DNA of 64,000 nt from contig NZ_CP016782.1 of assembly GCF_002288365.1 (NCBI RefSeq), positions 124,001 through 188,000 of the forward strand, written 5' to 3'. Position 1 is the stretch's first letter. The number at the start of each line of letters is the position of its first letter. Positions 44,982 to 53,912 of this stretch are shown piece by piece. This stretch comes from Candidatus Planktophila limnetica (lineage in GTDB: Bacteria; Actinomycetota; Actinomycetes; Nanopelagicales; Nanopelagicaceae). Made by a program: the position numbers and the translations under genes. Below the pieces are notes generated by a model. It worked only from the letters and a program-made list of their open reading frames with translations. It was not told the origin of the DNA and did not search any database.

Positions 44982-45824
44982 ATGGCTCTCATCTTGGCTG
45001 CAACTCCACTTGGTAATCCCAAGGATGCTTCTGCTCGATTAATGGATGCAATTGCAACTGCCGATGTCATAGCTGCCGAAGATTCACGTCGCTTCCATAG
45101 ATTGGCATCAGATCTTGGCGTAACTTTTGTTGGCAAAGTTATTTCTTTCTTTGATGGAAATGAAGATGCGCGAACGCAAGAAATTCTTGAATTACTAAGA
45201 ATTGGGAAAAATGTTTTAGTTGTTAGTGATGCAGGCATGCCAACAATCAGTGATCCTGGATTTAGATTAGCCCGGGATGCTTCTGCAGAAAATATTGTTG
45301 TTCAAGTTCTGCCAGGTCCATCTGCTGTAACAATGGCGGTTGCTCTATCGGGCTTACCAACAGATCGATTTTCCTTTGATGGTTTTCCACCTCGAACATC
45401 AGGAGCCCGTCAAAAGTTTTATGAATCTTTGCGATTTGATGAGCGCACTCTTGTGTTTTTTGAAGCACCGCATCGCCTTGAAGAATCCCTAGCCGATGCA
45501 GTTGCATCATTTGGGTCTAATCGAAAAGCGGCAATCTGTCGGGAAATGACCAAACATTATGAGCAGACAATACGTGGGGATTTAGCCACACTATTGGAGT
45601 GGAGTCAGAAAAACGAAGTTCTTGGTGAAATTACATTAGTAATTAGTGGAGCCGAATTAGATGCAAAATCAGTAACGACTGATGCAATGGTTGCGCGAGT
45701 TCAAGAGTTTGAATCAGCAGGTATGGATCGCAAGGGCGCTATCGCTGCAGTGGCTGAGGAATTCTCACTTCCTAAGCGTTCAGTTTATGCCGCAGTTGTA
45801 GATGCTAATAAGATAGGCAAATGA
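44982..45824 (+). CDS. rsmI: 16S rRNA (cytidine-1402)-2'-O-methyltransferase
   Basis: SAM-dependent enzyme modifying the ribosomal P-site; 280 aa. The family motif is LILAATPLGNPKDASARL at residue 3 and AAEDSRRFHRLA near 31. VVSDAGMPTISDPGFRLARD (about 80-99) and LPGPSAVTMAVALSGL near 109 complete it. It overlaps metG by 4 bases (ATGA), as in the conserved actinobacterial order rsmI-metG-tatD. Confidence 0.95.
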   Translation: MALILAATPLGNPKDASARLMDAIATADVIAAEDSRRFHRLASDLGVTFVGKVISFFDGNEDARTQEILELLRIGKNVLVVSDAGMPTISDPGFRLARDASAENIVVQVLPGPSAVTMAVALSGLPTDRFSFDGFPPRTSGARQKFYESLRFDERTLVFFEAPHRLEESLADAVASFGSNRKAAICREMTKHYEQTIRGDLATLLEWSQKNEVLGEITLVISGAELDAKSVTTDAMVARVQEFESAGMDRKGAIAAVAEEFSLPKRSVYAAVVDANKIGK

Positions 45825-47398
45825 GCAACGTGAGCGATAAATCCTTCTATCTCACTACACCTATTTACTATGTAAATGATGCGCCACATATTGGTCACGC
45901 ATACACAACTGTTGCCGGAGATGTTCTTACGCGTTGGCATCGTCAACGCGGTGAATCAGTCTGGTTCTTAACCGGCACTGATGAACATGGGCAAAAAGTC
46001 ATGCGCACAGCAGAACAAAACAACACTGCTCCACAAGCGTGGGTAGATCGTTTAGTAGCGGATGCTTGGAAGCCGAATTGGGAAGCACTCAATATTGCAA
46101 ATGATGACTTTATTCGCACCACTGAAAAGCGACATACAGAGCGCGTACAGAAATTTTTACAAGGATTAAAGGATTCAGGACACATTTACTCTGGAAAATA
46201 TGAAGGCCCATATTGCGTTGGGTTCGAAGAGTTTAAATTACCGGGCGATCTCATTGATTCAAATGGTGAAAAACTCTGTCCGATTCACAGCAAGCCTGTT
46301 GAGCTTGTTAATGAAGAGAATTGGTTCTTCAAATTATCAGATTTTACCCAACCACTTCTTGATCACTACAAGAAAAACCCAGATGCATGCCAACCAGAGA
46401 GTGCGCGTAATGAGGTTGTTTCTTTCCTTGAAGGCGGAGTTTCCGATCTTTCAATTTCTAGGTCCACATTTGATTGGGGAATTCCAGTTCCGTGGGATAC
46501 CAAACAAGTTGTCTACGTTTGGTTTGATGCACTTCTAAATTATGCAACCGCTGTTGGACTAACAGATGAACCAGATTCCGATGGTGGCAAGAAGTTTGCA
46601 CAAACATGGCCCGCAGATGTTCATCTTGTAGGAAAAGATATTTTGCGTTTTCACGCAGTTATTTGGCCAGCGATGTTAATGGCTGCAGGACTTGCAGTTC
46701 CGAAGAAGGTTTTTGCACACGGATGGTTACTTGTCGGTGGCGAAAAGATGAGCAAGAGCAAGCTGACCGGTATTGCTCCAAGTGATATTACAAATCACTT
46801 TGGTGTGGATGCATTCAGGTATTACTTCTTGCGTGCAATTCCATTTGGAAGCGATGGATCATTTTCATGGGAAGACATGAGCGCTCGTTATACAAGCGAA
46901 TTAGCTAATGATTTTGGAAACCTAGCTTCACGCCTTGCTGCAATGATTGAGAAATATTGCGATGGAACGCTCCCACAAGTTGCTCATGATAAAACACTTG
47001 AGGAAGCGCTATCTCAAACGGTTTCAAAGGCAGATCAAGCAATGTGCGCCCTTGATTTCCAAGGTGGAATTAACGCAATTATGGATTTTTGTAAGCGAGT
47101 AAATGGTTATGTGACAGAAAAAGAACCGTGGATTCTTGCAAAAGATCCTGCAAATAAAGTTGTTCTCGAAGAAGTTCTCTACAACACGGCAGAGTCATTA
47201 CGCGCATTAGCTGTTCTCCTTAATTCTGTAATGCCAACAACGTGTGAGATTTTGTGGCAAAGTCTTGGCGCACCAGATGCGCTCGGTTCTCTTTCCTCAC
47301 AAAAGATTTCATCAGTTGCCACATGGGGTCAGTTACCAGCCGGTGCTCGCGTTACGAAAACTCCAGTGCTATTTCCACGTCTTGAATCTGCTGAGTAA
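45821..47398 (+). CDS. metG: methionyl-tRNA synthetase
   Basis: Class I synthetase charging tRNA-Met; 525 aa. HIGH is in DAPHIGHAYTTVAGDVL (about 20) and KMSKS in GGEKMSKSKLTG (about 306-317). The zinc-finger insert appears reduced (GPYCVGFEEF and KLCPIHSKP give two cysteines), as in the shorter one-knuckle type. The C-terminal anticodon-binding helices end near residue 520 without a tRNA-binding EMAP domain. The start overlaps the rsmI stop by four bases. Confidence 0.95.
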   Translation: MSNVSDKSFYLTTPIYYVNDAPHIGHAYTTVAGDVLTRWHRQRGESVWFLTGTDEHGQKVMRTAEQNNTAPQAWVDRLVADAWKPNWEALNIANDDFIRTTEKRHTERVQKFLQGLKDSGHIYSGKYEGPYCVGFEEFKLPGDLIDSNGEKLCPIHSKPVELVNEENWFFKLSDFTQPLLDHYKKNPDACQPESARNEVVSFLEGGVSDLSISRSTFDWGIPVPWDTKQVVYVWFDALLNYATAVGLTDEPDSDGGKKFAQTWPADVHLVGKDILRFHAVIWPAMLMAAGLAVPKKVFAHGWLLVGGEKMSKSKLTGIAPSDITNHFGVDAFRYYFLRAIPFGSDGSFSWEDMSARYTSELANDFGNLASRLAAMIEKYCDGTLPQVAHDKTLEEALSQTVSKADQAMCALDFQGGINAIMDFCKRVNGYVTEKEPWILAKDPANKVVLEEVLYNTAESLRALAVLLNSVMPTTCEILWQSLGAPDALGSLSSQKISSVATWGQLPAGARVTKTPVLFPRLESAE

Positions 47399-47403
47399 CA
47401 CCT

Positions 47404-48261
47404 GTGGCAGATCGTCATAACCGCGACCTCGATCGCACTCTTGCACCACGACCTGAACCATTATTAGTCCCAACTGTTGATGCACATGCTCACTTAGAAA
47501 TTGTTACTAACGCAGCTCCTGATTCAGAAGAGGTGCGAAAAGTATTAGATGACGCACGAGATGCAGGCGTCGATCGCGTAGTTCAAGTGGGTTATTCAGC
47601 AGAGCAATCACAGTGGTGTGTGGACGCAGCCGATCATTGGAAAGGCAGAGTTCTTGCAGCTGTTGCACTGCATCCCAACGAAGCACCTGTTGTAAAAGAC
47701 CTAGAACACGATTGGTCAATCATTGCAAAGCTTGCTGAGCATCCGCGTGTAAGAGCAATTGGTGAAACAGGATTAGATTATTTTCGCACTCCACCGGAGT
47801 TGCGTAAGAGACAACAAGAATCTTTTAAGTGGCATATTGAATTAGCTAAAAAACATAAGAAAGCACTTGTCATCCACGATCGTGACTCACACGATGATGT
47901 GCTCTCTGTATTACTTGAAGTTGGTGCACCGGAACAAACAATTTTTCACTGTTTTTCAGGTGATTTAGAGATGGCAAAAATTTGTATAGAGCGTGGCTAC
48001 ATACTCTCCTTTGCAGGCACCGTAACATTTAAGAACGCGCCGCAATTGCGTGAAGCAGTAAAGATTGTGCCTGCAGATCAATTATTGGTTGAAACAGATT
48101 CGCCATTCTTAGCTCCATCACCACACCGCGGGGCCTTAAATACACCTGCGCAGATTGCAAATATTGTTAGAGCTATGGCTGATGAGAGAAATGTTAGCGA
48201 TGCCGAACTCGCCACAACTCTTAGCAATAATGCAGAACGTATTTTTGGTTCATTCGTATGA
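47404..48261 (+). CDS. tatD: TatD-family metal-dependent hydrolase/DNase
   Basis: 285-aa TIM-barrel hydrolase. Metal ligands and active-site motifs are TVDAHAHLEIV (about 24), AIGETGLDYFRTP near 118, VIHDRDSHDDVL near 158, IFHCFSGDLEM near 181 and LLVETDSPFLAPSPHRG near 226. It starts GTG at 47404 only 6 bases after metG. The stop overlaps ksgA by four bases; in M. tuberculosis rpfB lies between tatD and ksgA, so that gene is absent here. Confidence 0.94.
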   Translation: MADRHNRDLDRTLAPRPEPLLVPTVDAHAHLEIVTNAAPDSEEVRKVLDDARDAGVDRVVQVGYSAEQSQWCVDAADHWKGRVLAAVALHPNEAPVVKDLEHDWSIIAKLAEHPRVRAIGETGLDYFRTPPELRKRQQESFKWHIELAKKHKKALVIHDRDSHDDVLSVLLEVGAPEQTIFHCFSGDLEMAKICIERGYILSFAGTVTFKNAPQLREAVKIVPADQLLVETDSPFLAPSPHRGALNTPAQIANIVRAMADERNVSDAELATTLSNNAERIFGSFV

Positions 48262-49091
48262 CACTGCTCGGTGCAGCACAAATTCGTGAGTTAGCAGAAG
48301 AACTAGGAATTAAACCTGCTAAATCACTCGGGCAAAACTTTGTGATTGATGCCAATGTCTGCAGAAAAATAGTTCGCATCGCTGGCGTGACAAGTTCTGA
48401 TGTTGCTCTAGAAATTGGACCTGGATTGGGTTCACTCACCCTTGCCCTACTTGAAGAAGCTAAATCAGTTATCGCAGTTGAAATTGATGAACGTTTAGCG
48501 ACCCGATTGCCACAAACTGTTGAAACGCATAATCAAAGTACTGCGGCGTTTAGAGTTATTCATCAGGATGCATTGCAACTTCAATCACTTCCTGAATCGC
48601 CAACAGTTCTAGTGGCTAATTTGCCTTACAACGTTTCAGTTCCTGTCTTGCTACGTATGTTAGAAATATTTCCAACACTTAAATCCGGTGTTGTTATGGT
48701 GCAGGCAGAAGTGGCAGATCGATTAGCCGCAAAGCCTGGGACAAAAGAATATGGAATACCTTCTGTTAAAGCCGCGTGGTGGGCAGATCTCGGTGGCGCA
48801 GGGTCGATTTCGCGTTCAGTTTTTTGGCCAGTGCCAGGTGTTGATTCAAAGTTAGTTTCATTTACGCGCCACCAACCATTGGGTGATGAGGAGTTACGAA
48901 AGAAAGTTTTCATTTTAATTGATGCTGCCTTTGCTCAACGCAGGAAAATGTTGCGCTCAGCTCTTTCGAGTATTTACGGTTCCTCAGGGGCGGCAGAAGA
49001 AGTTCTAAATAAAGCAGGAATCGATCCGACACTTAGAGGCGAATCACTCTTAGTTAATGATTTTTGTACAATTGCACGATTAGGGTTTTAA
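48258..49091 (+). CDS. ksgA: 16S rRNA dimethyladenosine transferase
   Basis: Dimethylates A1518 and A1519 of 16S rRNA; 277 aa. Conserved are KSLGQNFVIDANVCRKI near residue 21, the SAM motif ALEIGPGLGSLTLALLEEA near 53, and the catalytic NLPYNVSVPVLLRM near residue 122 (NxPY type). The C-terminal part has QRRKMLRSALSSI near 232. It begins on the last four bases of tatD and ends 1 base before the ispE start, a tightly coupled trio. Confidence 0.95.
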   Translation: MTLLGAAQIRELAEELGIKPAKSLGQNFVIDANVCRKIVRIAGVTSSDVALEIGPGLGSLTLALLEEAKSVIAVEIDERLATRLPQTVETHNQSTAAFRVIHQDALQLQSLPESPTVLVANLPYNVSVPVLLRMLEIFPTLKSGVVMVQAEVADRLAAKPGTKEYGIPSVKAAWWADLGGAGSISRSVFWPVPGVDSKLVSFTRHQPLGDEELRKKVFILIDAAFAQRRKMLRSALSSIYGSSGAAEEVLNKAGIDPTLRGESLLVNDFCTIARLGF

Positions 49092-49092
49092 C

Positions 49093-50013
49093 GTGCCAAT
49101 TCGATCTGTGACCGTAAGAGTGCCTGCAAAAGTTAACTTGCAACTATCGGTTGGCCCACGCGAATTAGATGGATATCACCAGCTCGTAACTGTCTTTCAA
49201 GCAATCTCAATTTTTGATGATGTGATTATAAAAATTGCTGAGCCAGGATCAGGTATTCATCTAACTATTACTGGGGATCAGACTCATGGCGTTCCAACAG
49301 ATGCCACAAATTTAGTCGTGCAAGCCGCCGAACTTATTGCGCAAAAGTTTGAAATAGATATTGACGCCCACATAGAAGTTAAGAAATCTATCCCTGTTGC
49401 AGGTGGAATGGCAGGCGGTAGCGCTGATGCGGCTGCGGCCATCGTTGCAATAGATGAGTTATATAACTTAGACATGACACGAGATGAGATGCATGAGATT
49501 GCAGCGCAGTTAGGAAGCGATGTTCCATTTCTTCTCAGTGGCGGTACTGCAATTGGACAAGGCAGGGGCGATCAACTTACTGCAGCACTTTCGCGCGGCA
49601 CTTATCACTGGGTTTTAGCACTTTCTAGCGTTGGACTTTCAACGCCAGCGATTTACAGCGAGTGTGATCGATTACGCCAAGGATTAGATATCAGTGAGCC
49701 ACAAATTAGTGATGCGCTGATGCAAGCACTCTTAGCCGCTGATCCAAAAGGTGTTGGAAATTTACTAGTAAATGATTTACAACCTGCTGCGTGTTCTCTT
49801 CGACCTGCACTTCGTTTAATTCTAGATGTCGGACAAGAATATGGAGCACTCGGTGCAATTGTTTCTGGGTCTGGTCCAACAGTTGCATTCTTGGTATCAG
49901 ATGAAGAACATGGTTTGGATTTAGCAGTTGCGCTCAGTGCATCCGGTGTTGTCGGAAGTGTTACACGAGCGTTTGGCCCAGTTCATGGAGCCAAAGTTAT
50001 TGAGTCACATTAA
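49093..50013 (+). CDS. ispE: 4-diphosphocytidyl-2-C-methyl-D-erythritol kinase
   Basis: GHMP kinase of the MEP pathway, acting between the two activities of the IspDF fusion found earlier in the window; 306 aa. Motifs are VRVPAKVNLQLSVGPRELDG near residue 8, the ATP loop PVAGGMAGGSADAAAAI near 97 and the C-terminal SGSGPTVAFLV near 258. It uses a GTG start one base after the ksgA stop and overlaps the convergent MarR gene by 4 bp. Confidence 0.95.
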   Translation: MPIRSVTVRVPAKVNLQLSVGPRELDGYHQLVTVFQAISIFDDVIIKIAEPGSGIHLTITGDQTHGVPTDATNLVVQAAELIAQKFEIDIDAHIEVKKSIPVAGGMAGGSADAAAAIVAIDELYNLDMTRDEMHEIAAQLGSDVPFLLSGGTAIGQGRGDQLTAALSRGTYHWVLALSSVGLSTPAIYSECDRLRQGLDISEPQISDALMQALLAADPKGVGNLLVNDLQPAACSLRPALRLILDVGQEYGALGAIVSGSGPTVAFLVSDEEHGLDLAVALSASGVVGSVTRAFGPVHGAKVIESH

Positions 50014-50498
50014 ATTTCATCTTCAAATTGAGCAGCAATAACGCTGAGCAATCGAGCAAGTTCTTTCTTTTCATCACTTGTTAATGGGGCTAAAAAGTTT
50101 CTTTCGCGATCTAAGAGTTCTTCCATTGCAGCATCTACTGCTCGCACGCCTGCTTTTGTCAGAGTTACCAGTGAACCGCGACCATCTGCGGGATCTTGCT
50201 TTCGAGTAATAAGTTCTAACTCTTCAAGGCGGTCTAATCGATTTGTCATCGTTCCGCTTGTCACCAAAGTTTCTTGCATGAGTTGACTCGGTGAAAGTTG
50301 ATATGGCGCACCTGCGCGACGAAGTGAAGCTAATACATCAAAGCCCCATGTATCTAAATCAGCGAATGCATTACGTCTTTCAATATCTAAGTGTCGAGAA
50401 ATTCGAGTGATACGGCTGAGGACTCCAAGTGGTGATAAATCCAGATCTGGACGCTGTGCCTTCCAAGCGGCGATGAGGCGATCTACTTCATCACGCAT
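50010..50498 (-). CDS. MarR-family transcription regulator
   Basis: 162-aa winged-helix regulator. The DNA-recognition helix lies in LVTSGTMTNRLDRLEELELI (about 89-108), and the wing in DPADGRGSLVTLTKAGV near 112 with the conserved DxRG. The N-terminus RDEVDRLIAAWKAQRPDLDL and C-terminus form the dimer helices. The target and ligand are unknown. It is convergent with ispE and its promoter side faces tRNA-Gln. A MarR-type gene also occurs in the M. tuberculosis cspB-citA block, but not at this position. Confidence 0.9.
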   Translation of the reverse strand: MRDEVDRLIAAWKAQRPDLDLSPLGVLSRITRISRHLDIERRNAFADLDTWGFDVLASLRRAGAPYQLSPSQLMQETLVTSGTMTNRLDRLEELELITRKQDPADGRGSLVTLTKAGVRAVDAAMEELLDRERNFLAPLTSDEKKELARLLSVIAAQFEDEI

Positions 50499-50593
50499 TT
50501 TCGCCCCACTTTCTAAAAGTATTTATTAAAATTTCTCGCGTGAGGCAACTTTAGTGGTCGAAAGTACTGGTGCGGATAAGGGAGAATATGGGT

Positions 50594-50665
50594 TCCGCCA
50601 TTGTGTAGTGGCTAGCACATGGGCCTTTGAAGCCCAGGGTCCAGGATCGATACCTGGTGGCGGAG
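50594..50665 (+). tRNA. tRNA-Gln (anticodon UUG)
   Basis: A 72-base cloverleaf. The acceptor stem is TCCGCCA/TGGCGGA, the anticodon stem TGGGC/GCCCA holds loop CTTTGAA with anticodon TTG, and the T-arm is CCAGG/CCTGG with loop ATCGATA. The discriminator is G and CCA is not encoded. The next gene, glmU, starts after a single C. Confidence 0.96.
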
Positions 50666-50666
50666 C

Positions 50667-52127
50667 ATGACGCCACCAAAGGGCACAGACTCATCACTTG
50701 AGTGCGCGATTATCCTTGCCGCCGGCGAAGGAACGCGTATGAAATCTTCGCTGCCAAAAGTTTTACATGAAGTTGCTGGTCGCACATTAGTCGGACATGT
50801 TTTACACGCAGTACAAGGTTTATCTCCTCAACAGATAAGAGTCGTCGTTGGTTCAGGACGTGAAAAAGTTGAAGAACATATTGCAGCAATTTCGCCGAAA
50901 GCCGTAACTGTGTTTCAAGAAAAGCGCGGCGGCACGGGGCATGCAACACAACTGGCGCTCGCTGGAATTTCACCAAAAGGCTCTGTACTTGTATTAGCTG
51001 GAGATACTCCACTGCTCACAACACAATCACTTTCACAACTTATTTCATTTCACCACAACGGTGGGTTTAGTGCATCTGTTATGACAGCAGAGCATCCAGA
51101 TCCCACCGGGTATGGCCGAATTATTCGAGCCGATGATGGCTCACTTCTTCGCATCGTAGAAGAAAAAGATGCAACGGATGCTGACAAAATAATCTTTGAA
51201 GTAAATTCTGGGGTTTATATCTTCGATGGAGCGTTACTCGCTTCGGCAATAACAAAGCTCACGGCAAATAATTCTCAAGGCGAACTCTATTTAACTGATG
51301 TTCTAGAGATCATGCGCCAAGCAGGTGGGGAAGTCGCAGCCGCCCTTATCGATGATTACGTCGAAACTCTTGGTGTTAACGATCGCGAACAGCTAGCTGA
51401 AAGTGGAGCATATTTACGCGATCGAATTAATAGCGACCTCATGCGAGCTGGGGTGACAATTACAGATCCAACAACAACGTGGATTGATGCAACTGCCACT
51501 ATTGAAAGTGATGTAACTATTTATCCAGGAACAGCAATACTTGGAAATACAACTATTAAATCTGGCGCCATTATTGGCCCACGCACAACACTGGAATCCT
51601 GCACAGTCCTTGAAGGCGCTCGTGTTGTCGAATCTAATTGCCATGAAGCAGTTATTGGGAAAGATGCGCAGGTTGGCCCTTATTCATACTTACGTAAAGG
51701 GACAAAACTTGGCAGCGGATCAAAAGCAGGTGCCTTTGTTGAAATCAAGAATTCAACAGTGGGCGATGGCTCAAAAGTTCCACATCTTTCATATGTGGGG
51801 GATGCAAAAATTGGTGAAGGCACCAATATCGGGGCTGCAACAGTCTTTGTTAATTACGATGGCGTGGAAAAGCATGAAACTATCGTTGGAGATCATGTCC
51901 GAATCGGAAGCGATTCGATGTTGATTGCACCAGTGACAATTGGTGATGGGGCATACACAGCAGCGGGTTCTGTAATTTCTGAAGATGTCCCACCTGGAGC
52001 AATTGGAGTTGGTAGATCACGCCAGCGAAATGTCTTAGGCTGGGTCTTGCGTAAACGTTCTGGCACAAAATCTGCCGAAGCTGCTGCGCGTCACGCTGGC
52101 AGTGAAAACGGACATAAGAGAGGCTAA
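50667..52127 (+). CDS. glmU: bifunctional GlmU: UDP-GlcNAc pyrophosphorylase / GlcN-1-P acetyltransferase
   Basis: Makes UDP-N-acetylglucosamine for peptidoglycan and related polymers; 486 aa. The N-terminal uridylyltransferase (1 to about 240) has ILAAGEGTRMKSSLPKVLHE near residue 16 and the QEKRGGTGHATQ loop near 83. The C-terminal left-handed beta-helix (about 260-470) has hexapeptide repeats and the acetyltransferase motif PHLSYVGDAKIGEGTNIGA near 372. The ATG lies one C after the tRNA-Gln 3' end, with no room for a Shine-Dalgarno; no alternative in-frame start precedes the catalytic loop, so the message is probably leaderless after tRNA processing (inferred). Confidence 0.96.
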   Translation: MTPPKGTDSSLECAIILAAGEGTRMKSSLPKVLHEVAGRTLVGHVLHAVQGLSPQQIRVVVGSGREKVEEHIAAISPKAVTVFQEKRGGTGHATQLALAGISPKGSVLVLAGDTPLLTTQSLSQLISFHHNGGFSASVMTAEHPDPTGYGRIIRADDGSLLRIVEEKDATDADKIIFEVNSGVYIFDGALLASAITKLTANNSQGELYLTDVLEIMRQAGGEVAAALIDDYVETLGVNDREQLAESGAYLRDRINSDLMRAGVTITDPTTTWIDATATIESDVTIYPGTAILGNTTIKSGAIIGPRTTLESCTVLEGARVVESNCHEAVIGKDAQVGPYSYLRKGTKLGSGSKAGAFVEIKNSTVGDGSKVPHLSYVGDAKIGEGTNIGAATVFVNYDGVEKHETIVGDHVRIGSDSMLIAPVTIGDGAYTAAGSVISEDVPPGAIGVGRSRQRNVLGWVLRKRSGTKSAEAAARHAGSENGHKRG

Positions 52128-52132
52128 GCCCC

Positions 52133-53113
52133 ATGAGCGAACTCCGGCTAGCATCTGAAAAACGGTTAAGACTATTTTCAGGCCGCGGATTTCCGGAGTT
52201 AGCAGAAGCAGTCGCACAAGAACTCGGTGTTCCAATTACACCAACGTCTGCTTATGACTTTGCAAATGGCGAAATATTTGTTCGCTTCGAAGAGAGTGTT
52301 CGTGGATGCGATGCATTCGTATTGCAGTCTCACTCTGCTCCAGTAAATAAACAAATCATGGAACAACTCATCATGGTTGATGCACTCAAGCGCGCATCCG
52401 CAAAACGAATCACAGTTGTCGCACCTTTTTATGGTTACGCACGTCAGGATAAGAAGCACCGCGGACGCGAACCTATTTCTGCGCGATTGATGGCAGATTT
52501 ATTTAAGGCAGCTGGCGCCGATCGATTGATGGTTGTAGATCTTCACACATCACAAATTCAAGGTTTCTTTGACGGACCAGTGGATCACTTATTCGCACTT
52601 CCAATGCTTGCAGATTACGTTGGATCTAAAGTTGATCGCTCACGACTAACAATTGTTTCTCCAGACTCTGGACGAGTTCGCGTGGCAGAACGTTGGTCTG
52701 ATTTACTCGGTGGATGTCCAATCGCTTTTATTCACAAAACCCGTGATCCACGCATTCCAAATGAATCAATCGTCGGACGTGTCGTCGGAGATGTTGAAGG
52801 TCAAACCTGCGTTGTAATTGATGACATGATCGATACTGCGGGCACAATTACTAAAGCAGTGGACGCACTCTTTGAAGCAGGTGCTAAAGAAGTCATCATT
52901 GCAGCAACTCACGCAGTTCTTTCAGGACCTGCAATTGAAAGACTGAGAAATTCTCGCGCAAGTGAAGTCGTTGTCACTAATACTCTGCCAATAACAGAGG
53001 AGCAAAAATTCGATAACCTCACAGTTCTCTCGATTGCACCGCTTCTTGGTCGCGCAATCCGAGAGGTCTTCGAAGATGGATCTGTTACCAGCCTCTTTGA
53101 TGGCCATTCATAA
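52133..53113 (+). CDS. prs: ribose-phosphate pyrophosphokinase (PRPP synthetase)
   Basis: Makes PRPP from ribose-5-phosphate and ATP for nucleotide, His and Trp synthesis; 326 aa. Motifs are FSGRGFPELAEAVAQELGV near residue 15, APFYGYARQDKKHRGREPIS near 97 (ATP), VDLHTSQIQGFFDGPVDHLF near 139, and the PRPP signature VVIDDMIDTAGTITKAVDA near 225. It follows glmU by 5 bases and is ended by a weak hairpin. The gene order glmU-prs-rplY-pth is conserved in actinobacteria. Confidence 0.96.
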   Translation: MSELRLASEKRLRLFSGRGFPELAEAVAQELGVPITPTSAYDFANGEIFVRFEESVRGCDAFVLQSHSAPVNKQIMEQLIMVDALKRASAKRITVVAPFYGYARQDKKHRGREPISARLMADLFKAAGADRLMVVDLHTSQIQGFFDGPVDHLFALPMLADYVGSKVDRSRLTIVSPDSGRVRVAERWSDLLGGCPIAFIHKTRDPRIPNESIVGRVVGDVEGQTCVVIDDMIDTAGTITKAVDALFEAGAKEVIIAATHAVLSGPAIERLRNSRASEVVVTNTLPITEEQKFDNLTVLSIAPLLGRAIREVFEDGSVTSLFDGHS

Positions 53114-53153
53114 GCGCGATTTGCCAGAGCAGATAATCCTTCGCTAATCTTTA

Positions 53154-53175
53154 CCTCGTTCCGGCGAGGGTTTTT
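53154..53175 (+). terminator. weak terminator after prs
   Basis: A 5-bp stem CCTCG (53154-53158) / CGAGG (53165-53169) with a 6-base loop is followed by G and five T. It is short but correctly placed 40 bases after the prs stop and before the rplY leader. Confidence 0.6.
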
Positions 53176-53263
53176 AACTTCCGTTATCGACGGTGCAGGT
53201 AAATGCTCCTGCTGGGACTTTTGTGAAGTAACCGAAAGTTTTACCTAACAGGGAGAAATTAAA
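53176..53263 (+). promoter_or_regulatory. rplY 5' region with a small hairpin
   Basis: The 88 bases between the terminator and rplY contain GCAGG...CCTGC (about 53193-53212), which can form a hairpin, and a strong ribosome-binding site CAGGGAG at 53249-53255, 8 bases before the rplY ATG. It may hold the rplY promoter and perhaps an autoregulatory leader. I do not recognise a specific regulatory RNA. Confidence 0.35.
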
Positions 53264-53896
53264 ATGGCTGAGATCACCATCAACGGAATTCGTCGTACTG
53301 AATTCGGTAAAGGCGCATCACGTCGTGCACGTCGCGATGGATTAGTTCCAGCTGTGATCTATGGTCACGGAGAGAAGCCATCTCACATCACTCTTCCAGC
53401 ACGCGAATTAGGCGTTGCACTTAAAACTTCAAACGTACTTCTAGACATTGTTGTAGATGGCAAAACTGAACTCACACTTCCTAAAGCAATTGTTCGCCAT
53501 CCAATCAAATTAACTCTTGATCACATTGACCTAGTCATTGTTCGTCGTGGTGAAAAAGTTGTTGTATCTGTTCCAGTTCACGCAACTGGTGAATACGATC
53601 GCGATGGAATTCTTGAGCACGTTAACAACACAATTGAAGTTGAGACAGAAGCAACTTCTATTCCTTCTCACCTTGACCTCGATATTGCAGGTTTGGTTGC
53701 GGGTACATCTAAGTACGCAGCAGATGTAGTTCTTCCAGCAGGAGTAGTACTAATTTCTGATCCTAAGATGATCGTGGTTCACCTATCAGAGCGTTCAACA
53801 GCAGTTGAAGAAGTTGTTGTTCCTGCAGCAGATGCTGCTGCTCCAGCTGAAGGCGCACCTGCAGCAGATGCTTCTGCTGAGAAGAAGGATGCTTAA
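53264..53896 (+). CDS. rplY: ribosomal protein L25 (Ctc/TL5 form)
   Basis: 5S rRNA-binding protein of the large subunit; 210 aa, the longer Ctc form. The N-terminal L25 domain (about 1-90) has RRTEFGKGASRRARRDGLVP near residue 9 and VIYGHGEKP near 30. The C-terminal TL5-type beta domain (about 100-180) follows, then a low-complexity Ala/Pro/Glu tail (PAADAAAPAEGAPAADAS). It has a strong CAGGGAG Shine-Dalgarno. The pth gene follows after 16 bases. Confidence 0.95.
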   Translation: MAEITINGIRRTEFGKGASRRARRDGLVPAVIYGHGEKPSHITLPARELGVALKTSNVLLDIVVDGKTELTLPKAIVRHPIKLTLDHIDLVIVRRGEKVVVSVPVHATGEYDRDGILEHVNNTIEVETEATSIPSHLDLDIAGLVAGTSKYAADVVLPAGVVLISDPKMIVVHLSERSTAVEEVVVPAADAAAPAEGAPAADASAEKKDA

Positions 53897-53912
53897 CCAC
53901 TAACCTTTAGTC

